64,000 bases of DNA, taken from assembly GCF_900162725.1 (NCBI RefSeq), contig NZ_LT799418.1:814608-878607 (forward strand), read 5' to 3'. The position numbers and the translations under genes are program-made. Below, in pieces: positions 54,851-64,000 of the stretch. Numbering within the stretch: the first letter of the stretch is position 1; every line of letters starts with the position of its first letter. Source of the stretch: Parabacteroides sp. Marseille-P3160 (lineage in GTDB: Bacteria; Bacteroidota; Bacteroidia; Bacteroidales; Tannerellaceae). The notes beneath the pieces are model-generated. The model had not been told where the DNA came from and did no database searches. It saw only the letters and a program-made list of their open reading frames with translations.

Positions 54851-56683
54851 TCAGAAATTCACATTGAAACCGACCATGGCGTTCAGGCCCTGGGAGGGGT
54901 AACCGTAATTTAGGTCGTATTTCTGGAAAAGAAGGTTGTTTATCTTGGCATAGACGCCGAAGGTGTCGTTGAACTTCCATGTTCCCGTGACGTTCACATC
55001 GTGAATATTGTCCAGTTTCTCATTTTGTGGAGTCGTATAGGGAATGCTACCAAATAACTGATTGGGAGCAAGCAACGCATAACGTCCGGTACCGAGGTAG
55101 TAATCTAAATTGAATGTCAACGGTTCGATAGGAGTTAGTTGAATTCCTGTCGATAGTTCGAAATCAGGACGTCCGTAGGCTTTTAAATCGGTAAACTCCG
55201 TCAGCTCAAGAAAAGCAGAAGACAATGGGTTCGGATTGTAGCTATAGGTCCCTTCTACATTCCATTTGGTATAAGTCCCTTTCAGAGAAAACTCGATCAT
55301 TTGAGAATAGTTATATTTAAAAGAAGCGCCGACTTTCAGTGCGTTGGCATCCCATTGCTGCACGGAAGCAACATTACCGAAGTTAATCAGCACTGGGATA
55401 AAAAAGGCATCGTTGTCCGTTGCTTTATATCCAGCGAACACATCAAACCAGAAGCCGGAACCAACATTACTGCAGAATCCGACCAAGCCGTCAATCCACG
55501 TACGGGAAGGGGTTGCTACCGTAAACGGGTCGGCATATCGGTTGATCCGCGACAATTCATAAGGAGTATTTGAGTTAATTTTTCCGTCTGCTTTCAGGTA
55601 GAACACCGTTTGATCCGTCGCTTTCACATCCAGAGCAATGTTGGGGGAGAAGAATATCTTATCATTATCTCCGGTGATGAACATGGCGTTGGCACCCAGT
55701 TTTAGATTCCAGATATCGCCTTCCAGGCGGTAATAAGGCGATAGCGTTCCTTCCAAATGATTCTCACCTAATTTATAACTGTTATTTAATAAGGGATCCT
55801 TCGGATCACTAAAATTGAAGTAGTCGAATTTAGCCAGAATCCCGACTTGCTGATTGCCACCGAAAAGGGCATTCAGTCCCAGGTTCGTCGTGATTTTATT
55901 TTCTCCCACACCATCGTATTCGGTTGAATAGCCGTATTTCTGCGAGAAATTGGCATAATCCACGCCGATTAAATACCCTAATGCAGCTCCTTCGTTCGAT
56001 TGAACGCCCAGATTCACCCCGATGGTCTGATTCACCTGATTTGTTTCACGGTCGTATTGAGGAAGAACATCTTGGGTGAAAAGGAATGTATAGGGGTATC
56101 CGAAATAATTAAAGGCGGAATAACCATAGTTCACTCCCAAACTTAAAGTCGCTTGCTCAAATTTATGATTGAAATTAATTCCTCCCAAATTATCATTGAT
56201 CTTTTGTTTGATCTTTTCATCGCTCTGGATATACTCTACCTTTCCATTAGTGGAACGGTGTGAGAAAAAGATATTAAGTTTGTCAATGTCGCTGCTCAGG
56301 ATATGATAGCCGAAATCGCCGTTAATATTCAGATAATTCCCCGCTCCTAAATTGAGGTATCCCCGGCGTTTGTTCGATTCGATCCGGGTCATGATGCTTC
56401 CGGATGGGAGCAGTTGGAATTCCTTAGGAGGCTCGGCCGGAAGGGTATAAGTGGAATAATCGATTGTCCGTTTGGTGACGACCGGCTCGTGGATGACCGG
56501 TAAGGTATTCACTTTGTTCGCATCCTGGACAGTCGGGTTGTACTCCCGTTCCAGCGTCATCTCCCGGCTGACAGATTCGTCTTTACCCTTTTCTTTTCCC
56601 CGGTTATCCTGTGCCTGCAGGGAAGAATAACCTCCAAACAATGCAATCAGGCACAACAGTTGTATTTTATGATTCGTTTTCAT
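54851..56683 (-). CDS. Outer-membrane beta-barrel protein, TonB-receptor-like, plugless
   Basis: 610 residues. The start at 56683 (MKTNHKIQLLCLIALFGGYSSLQA) gives a clear signal peptide. After a short periplasmic region with EMTLEREYNPTVQDANKVNTLP, the protein consists of alternating amphipathic strands (GYLNLGAGNYLNINGDFGYHIL, LSLGVNYGYSAFNYFGYP, LKVGASFKYNYSQMIEFSLKGTYTKW) to the terminal strand GLNAMVGFNVNF, ending in the aromatic Phe of outer-membrane proteins. No plug or CarboxypepD domain is present. It follows the large TPR gene by 4 bases, so the two form an operon and presumably one envelope complex. Confidence 0.8.
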   Translation of the reverse strand: MKTNHKIQLLCLIALFGGYSSLQAQDNRGKEKGKDESVSREMTLEREYNPTVQDANKVNTLPVIHEPVVTKRTIDYSTYTLPAEPPKEFQLLPSGSIMTRIESNKRRGYLNLGAGNYLNINGDFGYHILSSDIDKLNIFFSHRSTNGKVEYIQSDEKIKQKINDNLGGINFNHKFEQATLSLGVNYGYSAFNYFGYPYTFLFTQDVLPQYDRETNQVNQTIGVNLGVQSNEGAALGYLIGVDYANFSQKYGYSTEYDGVGENKITTNLGLNALFGGNQQVGILAKFDYFNFSDPKDPLLNNSYKLGENHLEGTLSPYYRLEGDIWNLKLGANAMFITGDNDKIFFSPNIALDVKATDQTVFYLKADGKINSNTPYELSRINRYADPFTVATPSRTWIDGLVGFCSNVGSGFWFDVFAGYKATDNDAFFIPVLINFGNVASVQQWDANALKVGASFKYNYSQMIEFSLKGTYTKWNVEGTYSYNPNPLSSAFLELTEFTDLKAYGRPDFELSTGIQLTPIEPLTFNLDYYLGTGRYALLAPNQLFGSIPYTTPQNEKLDNIHDVNVTGTWKFNDTFGVYAKINNLLFQKYDLNYGYPSQGLNAMVGFNVNF

Positions 56684-56687
56684 TTCC

Positions 56688-59687
56688 TTATTTCTTAAGT
56701 TTAGCCAATCTCTCTTCAATCATTCCGGCAATATCATCGCTTCCCTTGTAGTTCTTTTGCAAGCTGGTCAGGTATTGGCGGGCCTGGAAATCGTCCCCTT
56801 TGGTGATGTATACATCCGCCAAGAGAATAAACCCTCTGGCCAGCCAGTAGGCGTGAGGCGTTCCGTTTTCGATGAAGTTCATCAGTTCCTTTTCGGCCTT
56901 ATCCAGTTCCTTACCGTCGAAATACACCTTTGCCAGCAAGTATTTCGACTCCGCCCCTTGGACGGTACGGGTATCTTTCGCCAGTTCCTTCAGGTCGGCC
57001 AGCGCTTTGCTTTCTTCTTTTAGGCCTATATATGCCTTTGCCCGGATGTAGCGCGCCTCTGTTTGTACTTCGGGAGAGAGTTTCGTTTCCTTGAGCAACT
57101 CATTGGCGGCGGTAAGGGCATCATTCTGCCGCCCTAAGAACTGGGCGCACCGCATGGCTCCCAGTTTGGCCGCTTCCCGGTTTTCCTTGCCTTCGGCAAT
57201 GGATTGCAAACGTTTGAAACTTTCGAGCGCCGCCTCGTATTCTTTGGTTAGGTATTCGATCTCCGCCTTGCGCGCCAGGGCGTTCTCACGATATTTGGTA
57301 TTCCCACTTTCCAGTACGCTGGTAAAGTATTTTTTCGCTTCCGCGTATTCCTTATGGGCAAAAGCAACGCTTCCCAGGTAGAAATTGGCATCCGAAACAA
57401 AAGCGCCTTTTGGGAAGGATTGAAGGTAGTTGACGAGGCTCTTGCGGGCCGCTTCGGTTTCCCCGCGCGTGAATAATCTTTCCGCAGCCAGATACGTAAG
57501 TGAATCCTGCTCGTTCACTTCGAATTGCTCGCTTCCTCCCAACGAATTGACATAGGAGGCATAGGAGCCTACATCGTTCAGGTCGACATAAACCGATTTC
57601 ATATCCTGTATTGCCGTCTTGGCTTCTTCGCTGTTCGGATAATTTTTAATGACCTCCTTATAGGCTGCGATAGATTTCTGAGGCTGGTTGCTGTTATAAT
57701 AAAGGAGTCCCAATTCCAATCCGGCCTGACGGGCCAGGGAGCTTTGCGGGAACTGCCGGATCAGCGCATCGAAAGCAGTTGCGGCGGCGTTGTAATTTTC
57801 CAGCAATACATAGGATCGCCCTTTTTCAAATAAGGCGTCGTCCACATATTGCGATTCGGGAAATTCACGTACCAGTTGGTCCATCGTGCTGATCTTGCCG
57901 CGGTAATCTTTCTGCAATCCCATGAGGAAACCCTTCTGGAATATGGCGTAATCTCCGGATTCCGGCAGGAGATTCGCTGCACGGGAATAATTCTCTTCCG
58001 CTGCAGCGAACTGGCGGTTATAGAACAGGCAGTCTCCGATCCGGTTATAGGCATCGGCCAGCGTGGCCGCCTTATTGTCCTTCTCCAAAGGGAGGTATTC
58101 GCGGAAAGAGGCAAGCGCCTCGTTGTATTGTTTCTCCTTGAAATAGCAATACCCCAGATTGTAGCGGGCTAGTGCATACATGTCGGTATTCCGTTGGGTA
58201 GTGGAGGAAAGGTAAGAGCGGTAATCGCTGGCCGCGCGTTCGAAATTACCGGAACGGTAATACGATTCTCCCCGCCAGAAATAGGCTTCGCTGCGCGCCT
58301 TGGCGTCATAGCTGCCCAAGGCAATGGCCTGACCGAAATAGTCGATAGCTTCCTCCATACGTGTGTTGGTGAAGTATTGGGTACCCAATTGGAAGAGGAT
58401 GTTTTGTTTGGCTTCCAGAATCTTGGTACTCGGACGCCTGATCTTGTTGATCGAGTTCAGGGCGGCAGTATAATTCTTGGTCGTTAGATAGACTTCCACG
58501 AGGTAGTCGTTGACTTTGTCGGCATACTTCGAGTTCGGGAAGTCATTCAGGAAATCTTCGAAGATGGTCACCGACTCACCGAATCCGGTGAAGGAAGTTT
58601 CGTGGATGGTCAGCGCGTAGTTGTACATCGCCACTTCCTGTACTTGCTTATCGAAAGTCGAGGTGGCAGCCAGTTCGAATGCCATGCGGGCGTTGTTTTT
58701 TTCGTTTAGTTTCAGGTAGCTTTGTCCCAGGTAGAGATATGCATTCTGTGTAAGCGCATCGTTTTCGGCAACCGTTTGTTTCAGGGCGTTGACCGCACTG
58801 TTATAATTGCCCTTATTAAAATAGCAGACACCTAAGATATAGAGGTCGCCGCGTAACGGCTTTTCGGTTGAAGAAACGTATTTGCTCAGCAGGCGGATCG
58901 CTTCTTCCTGGTCTCCGTTCTGATAGTAGGAATGGCCGATGAGGCGATACAGTTCCGTGTTGTTTTTACTGTCCGGATAAGCCGAGAGCAAAGATTCCCC
59001 GGAGGAAATGACTTTGTCATATTGATTGCGGATGAAATAAATCTGGGTGATATAATAGAGGGACTGCTCCTTGAATTCAGGATGATCCTTCAGGCGGGAA
59101 AACTCCGTGAGCGCCTGGTCGTATCTTCCTTCTGCATAGTCGATGTAGGCAAGATAATAAGTGGAGGCGTCGCGATAAGTCGTCCCGATCTCCCGAATAC
59201 GGGCGAAGTATCCCCTCGCCTCATCTCTTTCCCCGGTTTGCAGCAAGGCATAGCCCAGACGGAAAGAGTAGGCCTCTTGAGTGCTTAACGATAGCAGGTC
59301 GATGTTCGCTTCCTTGAACCAGAAGACAGCCTTTTCATACTCACCCCGGCTGAAATGTGTACAGCCGATCAGGTAATTTACTTCATCCCGGTGGGGGGTA
59401 TCCGGATAGGTATCCAGAAAATTCTTAAGTAAATCCGGCGTATCCTCCCGCCCTTGTTCAAAAGCGGCATACACCAACATATAATCGGATTCCTGAATCA
59501 ATTCAAGATCGGTCGATTGTTTTTTATACGCTTCCAACTTATCCGTGCATCCCGGATAGTTTTTCAAGCTGAACAATTCTTTTCCTTCCCGGAACAATCG
59601 GTCTTCGGCGTTAAACTGATACGATCGTTGTCCGATTGCGAAATGGCTTCCCAGCACCAGACATAACGGAATTAGTATTCTTTTCAT
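56688..59687 (-). CDS. Large exported TPR protein
   Basis: 999 residues with a signal peptide (KRILIPLCLVLGSHFAIG). Nearly the whole length is tetratricopeptide repeats of about 34-36 residues, for example YLIGCTHFSRGEYEKAVFWFKEANID, LYILGVCYFNKGNYNSAVNALKQTVAEN, AYNRIGDCLFYNRQFAAAEENYSRAANLLP and NFYLGSVAFAHKEYAEAKKYFTSVLES. The likely place is the periplasm, as a scaffold. The neighbouring barrel protein begins 4 bases after its stop. Such a pair is conserved in this phylum, but the job of the complex is not known to me. Confidence 0.88.
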   Translation of the reverse strand: MKRILIPLCLVLGSHFAIGQRSYQFNAEDRLFREGKELFSLKNYPGCTDKLEAYKKQSTDLELIQESDYMLVYAAFEQGREDTPDLLKNFLDTYPDTPHRDEVNYLIGCTHFSRGEYEKAVFWFKEANIDLLSLSTQEAYSFRLGYALLQTGERDEARGYFARIREIGTTYRDASTYYLAYIDYAEGRYDQALTEFSRLKDHPEFKEQSLYYITQIYFIRNQYDKVISSGESLLSAYPDSKNNTELYRLIGHSYYQNGDQEEAIRLLSKYVSSTEKPLRGDLYILGVCYFNKGNYNSAVNALKQTVAENDALTQNAYLYLGQSYLKLNEKNNARMAFELAATSTFDKQVQEVAMYNYALTIHETSFTGFGESVTIFEDFLNDFPNSKYADKVNDYLVEVYLTTKNYTAALNSINKIRRPSTKILEAKQNILFQLGTQYFTNTRMEEAIDYFGQAIALGSYDAKARSEAYFWRGESYYRSGNFERAASDYRSYLSSTTQRNTDMYALARYNLGYCYFKEKQYNEALASFREYLPLEKDNKAATLADAYNRIGDCLFYNRQFAAAEENYSRAANLLPESGDYAIFQKGFLMGLQKDYRGKISTMDQLVREFPESQYVDDALFEKGRSYVLLENYNAAATAFDALIRQFPQSSLARQAGLELGLLYYNSNQPQKSIAAYKEVIKNYPNSEEAKTAIQDMKSVYVDLNDVGSYASYVNSLGGSEQFEVNEQDSLTYLAAERLFTRGETEAARKSLVNYLQSFPKGAFVSDANFYLGSVAFAHKEYAEAKKYFTSVLESGNTKYRENALARKAEIEYLTKEYEAALESFKRLQSIAEGKENREAAKLGAMRCAQFLGRQNDALTAANELLKETKLSPEVQTEARYIRAKAYIGLKEESKALADLKELAKDTRTVQGAESKYLLAKVYFDGKELDKAEKELMNFIENGTPHAYWLARGFILLADVYITKGDDFQARQYLTSLQKNYKGSDDIAGMIEERLAKLKK

Positions 59688-59775
59688 TACTTCATTCTTA
59701 TTATATTATAGACCAAGCCTATTAGGTTAAACGCAAAGATAAGACTTCGCAGGCAAACAGTCAGCCTCTTTTTGG

Positions 59776-60312
59776 TTATTTTAATGAATTGGAAACGCTT
59801 TCTTTGTATTTTGCAACCGCTTTGCGTACGGATTCGAGTCCGAAAGCTGCCGGAGAAAGTGCTTCGGGGCGCAAGATAAAGAGTTCAGCTGCATCGTCTG
59901 CCGCCTTCGCACCAGCAAAATCGGCAACATAACATTCGTAAAACAAGTCCATCGTATGGACATTAAATCCGGAATAAAGGTAAATGTTGGGGAGTGAAAA
60001 AAGGTAGCGACAGCGTTCCAAGCGGAGGCCTGTTTCTTCCCGGACTTCCCGGAAGGCGGCTTCTTCGGCTGTTTCGTAACAATCGGTGAAGCCTCCGGGC
60101 AGGTCCAGCGTACCTTTGACCGGTTCCTTTCCCCGGCGTACGAGCAGTAATTCCCCCTCTTTATTCCTAATAAAACAGGCTACGGCAGCAGATGGGTTAA
60201 AATAATAGACAAAGCCGCAATTCGTACATCGCTTCGATTTTGTATTATTCTCTACAAAGGTTCTGTGTCCGCAGACCGGACAATAGATAAATTGTGAAAG
60301 GGGATGAGCCAT
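59776..60312 (-). CDS. NUDIX hydrolase with zinc ribbon
   Basis: 178 residues, start at 60312 (MAHPLSQFIYCPVCGHRTF); the frame is open to 60366 but that stretch contains a terminator. An N-terminal zinc ribbon uses CPVCG and CTNCG. The Nudix box is GGFTDCYETAEEAAFREVREETGL, with all the catalytic glutamates. Similar zinc-ribbon Nudix proteins act on NAD(H) or related dinucleotides, but here the substrate is not certain. It lies 86 bases downstream of the ROK kinase gene. Confidence 0.88.
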   Translation of the reverse strand: MAHPLSQFIYCPVCGHRTFVENNTKSKRCTNCGFVYYFNPSAAVACFIRNKEGELLLVRRGKEPVKGTLDLPGGFTDCYETAEEAAFREVREETGLRLERCRYLFSLPNIYLYSGFNVHTMDLFYECYVADFAGAKAADDAAELFILRPEALSPAAFGLESVRKAVAKYKESVSNSLK

Positions 60313-60331
60313 GATCTTCTTTTTTAATAAA

Positions 60332-60357
60332 AAAGGGGAGCCCGCAGGCGCCCCTTT
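60332..60357 (-). terminator. Terminator of the ROK kinase gene
   Basis: AAAGGGG (60332-60338) and CCCCTTT (60351-60357) with an inner GCC/GGC pair and a four-base loop; on the minus strand it is followed by TTTTATT. It lies between the ROK stop and the Nudix start, so it separates these two same-direction genes. Confidence 0.65.
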
Positions 60358-60398
60358 CACACGCATAAAGCGCCGTTATAGTTAATTAGTAAATGATG

Positions 60399-61373
60399 TT
60401 ATATTTCTACTGCTTCCTTGATTTCCCATCCTAAGGCGCTGGCTCCTAATACGGCGGCATCGCTTTCTTTCAATTGGGAGAAAAGGAGTTTTGTTTTTCC
60501 CTGGAAGACTTTCAGCATGTTTTTTTCCATTGCTTCCTTGATCGGCTTCATCAGAAGATCGCCTGATTTGGCCAATCCGCCGAATAGGATAATTGCTTCC
60601 GGGCTGGAGAATGCCACGAAATCGGCAAAAGCTTCCCCTAAGATTTTCCCGGTAATATTAAAGATCTCCAAAGAGAGTTGGTCGCCTTTTTGCGCCGCGT
60701 CAAATACATCTTTCGAGGTGATTTCATCCGGATTCAACGAACGGAGCAGGCTTTCATCCGTCCGGTTAATCAATAACTCTCGGGCGGTACGGGCTACACC
60801 CGTTGCCGAAGCATACGTCTCGAGGCAACCGTAACGGCCACATCCGCAAAGGCGTCCATGTTCGCGGCGCACGATTACGTGGCCAAGTTCTCCGGCAAAT
60901 CCGTCATGGCCGTAGACCAGGTTTCCCCCGATTACGATTCCGCTGCCGACGCCGGTTCCCAATGTGATCACGATAAAATCCTTCATTCCGCGGGCGACTC
61001 CATAAGTCATTTCTCCGATTGCCGCCGCATTGGCATCGTTGGTCAATGCAACCGGAATGCCTACCTTCTCACTGATGAGTTCCGCAAGGGGTATGGTACC
61101 TTTCCAGGGTAGATTCGGCGCAAATTCAATGCAACCGCTGAAATAATTCCCATTGGGGGCTCCTACGCCGATACCTTTGATTTTGTCCTTACCGCCGGCT
61201 TGAGCAATCACGCCCTGCAATCCTTCTGCAAGCGCAGCAACATAATCATTGATCTCTTCATATTTCCCGGTCTTGATTGAACCGCTGTACAAGATTGTCC
61301 CTCTTGCATCTACTACTCCGAAAACCGTATTCGTACCGCCTATATCGATACCCAACACATAAGGCTTTTCCAT
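60399..61373 (-). CDS. glk: ROK-family sugar kinase, glucokinase-like
   Basis: 324 residues. The ATP-binding phosphate-1 motif is VLGIDIGGTNTVFGVVD at residues 6-22; the catalytic Asp is in LTNDANAAAIGE, the zinc-binding ROK motif in HGRLCGCGRYGCLETYAS and the Glu-His in GFAGELGHVIV. No DNA-binding helix-turn-helix is present, so it is a kinase and not a ROK repressor. Most such Bacteroidetes proteins are glucokinases, but other hexoses are possible. An exact -7 box on the minus strand lies at 61422-61429. Confidence 0.88.
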   Translation of the reverse strand: MEKPYVLGIDIGGTNTVFGVVDARGTILYSGSIKTGKYEEINDYVAALAEGLQGVIAQAGGKDKIKGIGVGAPNGNYFSGCIEFAPNLPWKGTIPLAELISEKVGIPVALTNDANAAAIGEMTYGVARGMKDFIVITLGTGVGSGIVIGGNLVYGHDGFAGELGHVIVRREHGRLCGCGRYGCLETYASATGVARTARELLINRTDESLLRSLNPDEITSKDVFDAAQKGDQLSLEIFNITGKILGEAFADFVAFSSPEAIILFGGLAKSGDLLMKPIKEAMEKNMLKVFQGKTKLLFSQLKESDAAVLGASALGWEIKEAVEI

Positions 61374-61421
61374 GTTTTTCTATATTTTTTTAGGTTTAAA
61401 TGAATTTTATTCTTTGATTCG

Positions 61422-61429
61422 CAAATATA
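61422..61429 (-). promoter_or_regulatory. -7 box of the ROK kinase gene
   Basis: Minus strand TATATTTG, 48 bases before the ATG. No convincing -33. Confidence 0.4.
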
Positions 61430-61693
61430 GGATGTTTAAATAAATTCATCGCAGAATACGTACTAAAAAATAGTAATAAATCCGCGTAGGGCTTACTTTC
61501 CGACTTATATTATTGGATTATTGAAGGGTTTGAGTAAGATTTTTTCGGATTTTATTCCGAAAAAAGGTAATATTCCGGGAGTGTAATCTCGAAACAAACT
61601 TCCAACCGGTTGCATTTGGCCCGGATATTCTCCTTTGGACCGGCATCTTTTAGAATAAAGAAGGCATTGTATGGGAGTACGGATGAAAATCAA

Positions 61694-61701
61694 TACTTTT
61701 G
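61694..61701 (+). promoter_or_regulatory. -7 box of menF-menD
   Basis: TACTTTTG, 31 bases before the chosen menF start at 61733. The -33 is not convincing (a TTG at 61667-61669 is 24 bases away). Confidence 0.4.
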
Positions 61702-61732
61702 TATAGGCTTTGAAGTAGCCAAGTCGACTTTT

Positions 61733-62878
61733 ATGGACAAAATGGAAATAAACCGGCAATCCGGATATGCAATGCTGGATTGCCTGATCGAGAATAATTT
61801 TCCTTTCGCTCTTTACCGTTTGCCAGGCGAAGAGGAACCGAATCTGGTCATGCAGGAGACGGAGGAGACCTGTCTCCGGCTCAATAACCTTACGGAACTG
61901 GACGGACGGACGGGCTTTGTGGTAGCTCCGTTTTTAGTAAGGGTACAGACTCCGGTGATCTTGATCCGCCCGGAAATAGTGTTGAGAGGTGAAACAGCTA
62001 TCTTCGATCATTTACGGAACAAGAAATGGACGATTCCGTCCCGCATCTCCCCGCTAGCAGGAAGAGACGAAACCTTTTCCGGGCTGTTCGCTTCTTATGC
62101 AGAGACGTATCGCCGCTTCCAGGTCGGACTTGAAGAGGAACATTTGAAGAAACTCGTCCTCTCGCGCATTGTCACGGAAGGACGGACGGCGGATTTTTCC
62201 GCAGGAAGGACATTTGAACGGGCGAAACGCCGTTATCCCGATCATTTCGTATATCTCTGCCATACGCCGGAGACGGGCACGTGGCTGGGCTGTTCGCCGG
62301 AATTGCTCTTCTCGGGGAAAAGGCGGCACGGGCATACGGTCGCTTTGGCGGGGACGTTGCTTGCCGACGGAAAATCCCGTTGGGACCGGAAGAATCTGGA
62401 CGAGCAACAAATCGTTACGGATTATATAAAGGAACAGTTAGAAAAGGCGGGTTACCCTTACCAAGCTTATGGGCCGTTTTCCGTCCGTTCGGGGAATCTG
62501 TTGCATCTCAAGACGGAATTTTCCTTTCCTCTTTCCGATGCGGCCTCGGTCGGACAACTGTTGCAGGCCCTGCATCCGACACCGGCCGTCTGCGGATTGC
62601 CGAAAGAAGAGGCACAGGCTTTTATCCTTGAAAATGAAAAAATAGACCGCCGTTATTATTCGGGATTCCTGGGGGGGATCAACCTGGGAGACCGGACGGA
62701 TCTGTATGTTAATTTGCGTTGTGCGGAGATCAATACCCATTCGCTTCGTATTTATGCCGGCGGAGGCATTCTTCCTTCGTCACATCTGCAGTCGGAATGG
62801 GAAGAGACCGAAAATAAGTTGCAAACCATTCGTTCCCTTCTCCGTACGGAGGGAGGGTTCGAATCAATAGAGAAATAG
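61733..62878 (+). CDS. menF: Isochorismate synthase
   Basis: First step of menaquinone synthesis, turning chorismate into isochorismate. The start at 61733 (MDKMEINRQSGYAML) lies after the -7 box; the frame is open to 61610, which is promoter. 381 residues is normal for the Bacteroidetes form. Chorismate-binding features are LKKLVLSRIVTEG, TWLGCSPELLFSG, HTVALAGTLLADG, HPTPAVCGLPKEEAQAFI, RRYYSGFLGGIN and VNLRCAEINTHSLRIYAGGGIL. The stop TAG at 62876-62878 abuts the menD ATG, so the two are coupled. Confidence 0.93.
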   Translation: MDKMEINRQSGYAMLDCLIENNFPFALYRLPGEEEPNLVMQETEETCLRLNNLTELDGRTGFVVAPFLVRVQTPVILIRPEIVLRGETAIFDHLRNKKWTIPSRISPLAGRDETFSGLFASYAETYRRFQVGLEEEHLKKLVLSRIVTEGRTADFSAGRTFERAKRRYPDHFVYLCHTPETGTWLGCSPELLFSGKRRHGHTVALAGTLLADGKSRWDRKNLDEQQIVTDYIKEQLEKAGYPYQAYGPFSVRSGNLLHLKTEFSFPLSDAASVGQLLQALHPTPAVCGLPKEEAQAFILENEKIDRRYYSGFLGGINLGDRTDLYVNLRCAEINTHSLRIYAGGGILPSSHLQSEWEETENKLQTIRSLLRTEGGFESIEK

Positions 62879-64000
62879 ATGTACCCGGTAAAGAAAAATG
62901 TACAGACGGTGGTAGCGATGCTGAAAGCTTACGGGATCAGGGAAGTCGTCATTTCCCCCGGATCGCGGAATGCCCCTTTGGCGCAATGCTTTTCGCAAGA
63001 TCCTTTTTTTCATTGCCAAGTGATTGTGGACGAAAGGGCGGCTGCTTTCCATGCACTGGGGATCGCACAATGCCGGAGGAAGCCGGTCGTTGCCTGCTGC
63101 ACCTCCGGGACAGCGCCGCTGAACTATGCACCGGCAGTAGCCGAAGCTTGTTACCAACAACTACCTTTGGTCATCCTTTCGGCTGACCGGGCTCCGGAGT
63201 GGATCGGGCAAATGGACGGACAGACCTTGCCGCAAACAGGCTGTTTCGGCCTGTTAGTGAAGCGCTCGGTGCAGTTGCCGGAAATAAATAACGAATCGGA
63301 AACCTGGTGGGCCGAACGTCTATGCAACGAGGCGCTGATCGCCTGTACCCGGGAGGCGCCCGGGCCAGTCCATCTGAACATTCCGATCTCGGAGCCGTTA
63401 TTCGACTATTCCGCAAGCGAATTACCCGTCGTCAAACGGATCCAAGCCGCGACGGTGGAGAAGCAAGTCGCCATCCAACCTTTTGCTGACCGCTGGAAAG
63501 CCGCACGCCGTAGATTGATCGTCATAGGGCAGCTGCCTCCTTCCGCCCTTCCGGTTGCGACATTGGAGGCGCTTATACAACGGAACGATTGTGTTGTTCT
63601 GACTGAACATTTATCCAATTGCCTGTCCCCTTTGTTCGTATCCAATTTCGACGCTCTCCTTTACACTTTCCCCGGGGAAGGACGCTTTGCTCCGGATCTG
63701 GTGGTTTCCCTTGGGGGGCATATCGTATCGAAGCGGCTTAAACAATGGTTGCGGAAGCTCAGGCCGGAGCATTGGCTGCTAACTCCTTCGGGTGAAGTGG
63801 TCGATACTTTCCAATCGCTTACCGACCTTATCGAAATGGATCCGTCCCGCTTTCTGGAGCAACTGACGGAAGCAATACCACGGGAAATCGATAAGCCTTT
63901 CCTTCGGGAGTGGAAACAGGCCTCCTTCCAACTTCCCGAGCCTTCGGAAGCGCTGCCTTTCTCCGACTTGACCGTGACAGGCGCTTTCATGAGGCGCTTG
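62879..64000 (+). CDS. menD: MenD, SEPHCHC synthase (3' end outside window)
   Basis: ThDP enzyme that joins isochorismate and 2-oxoglutarate. It begins MYPVKKNVQTVVAMLKAYGI directly after the menF stop, and is open in frame to the right edge, 374 codons so far. Hallmarks are REVVISPGSRNAPLA, the catalytic-type Glu in VDERAAAFHALGIA, CTSGTAPLNYAPAVAEA, and LPLVILSADRAPEW; the region with LVVSLGGHIVSKRLKQWL is the middle domain. The C-terminal ThDP-binding domain lies outside. Confidence 0.93.
   Translation, partial: MYPVKKNVQTVVAMLKAYGIREVVISPGSRNAPLAQCFSQDPFFHCQVIVDERAAAFHALGIAQCRRKPVVACCTSGTAPLNYAPAVAEACYQQLPLVILSADRAPEWIGQMDGQTLPQTGCFGLLVKRSVQLPEINNESETWWAERLCNEALIACTREAPGPVHLNIPISEPLFDYSASELPVVKRIQAATVEKQVAIQPFADRWKAARRRLIVIGQLPPSALPVATLEALIQRNDCVVLTEHLSNCLSPLFVSNFDALLYTFPGEGRFAPDLVVSLGGHIVSKRLKQWLRKLRPEHWLLTPSGEVVDTFQSLTDLIEMDPSRFLEQLTEAIPREIDKPFLREWKQASFQLPEPSEALPFSDLTVTGAFMRRL

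Overview
The window is a chromosomal segment of a Bacteroidales bacterium, most likely a Parabacteroides, Bacteroides or Tannerella relative. The evidence is two SusC/SusD outer-membrane nutrient loci, an ECF sigma/FecR pair feeding an STN-bearing SusC, many lipoproteins with short lipoboxes, and recurring promoters of the Bacteroidetes type (-33 TTG or TTTG, about 19 bases, -7 TAnnTTTG). Genus is inferred; no rRNA or tRNA gene is visible.

Layout. 1-2.4 kb: metN (cut by the left edge), metI and metQ, a methionine ABC importer. 2.4-9.7 kb: a SNF2-family helicase convergent with sbcC and sbcD. 9.7-12.0 kb: a RES/Xre toxin-antitoxin pair and an AAA ATPase of the DUF4143 type. 12.2-29.4 kb, all minus strand: a polysaccharide utilisation locus read from right to left as ECF sigma, FecR anti-sigma, SusC, SusD, GH43, metallophosphoesterase, GH106-like hydrolase, a decayed gene, GH43 and a GH42 beta-galactosidase. 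The enzymes suggest a plant glycan carrying galactose, arabinose and possibly rhamnose. 29.4-31.2 kb: the tail of a broken ATPase gene and an intact DUF4143 ATPase. 31.2-33.8 kb: pdxS-pdxT (vitamin B6) and a TolB-like beta-propeller protein.

33.8-37.6 kb is an AT-rich, scarred region: a winged-helix regulator with a membrane protein, a broken esterase, a membrane 4Fe-4S protein, a fragment of flavodoxin, a direct repeat at both ends and several strong inverted repeats. One of these is a perfect 24-bp pair bracketing 321 bp. 37.6-46.0 kb: a second Sus-type operon, SusC, SusD, a DUF4959-type lipoprotein, a DUF4998-type lipoprotein and an FAD-dependent oxidoreductase with a twin-arginine leader; it has no glycoside hydrolase and no regulator of its own.

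46-64 kb is mainly housekeeping: flavodoxin, rpsA, an ECF sigma factor with a small membrane protein (probable anti-sigma), argS, topA, a small TPR protein, an outer-membrane barrel protein in an operon with a 999-residue TPR protein, a NUDIX hydrolase, a ROK sugar kinase, and menF-menD of menaquinone synthesis (menD cut by the right edge). By eye the housekeeping ends are richer in G+C than the nutrient loci and the 34-37 kb region, which fits horizontal acquisition of the latter. The least explained parts are the 34.1-36.7 kb scarred island, the inverted-repeat segment in front of the second Sus operon, and that oxidoreductase-ended operon.
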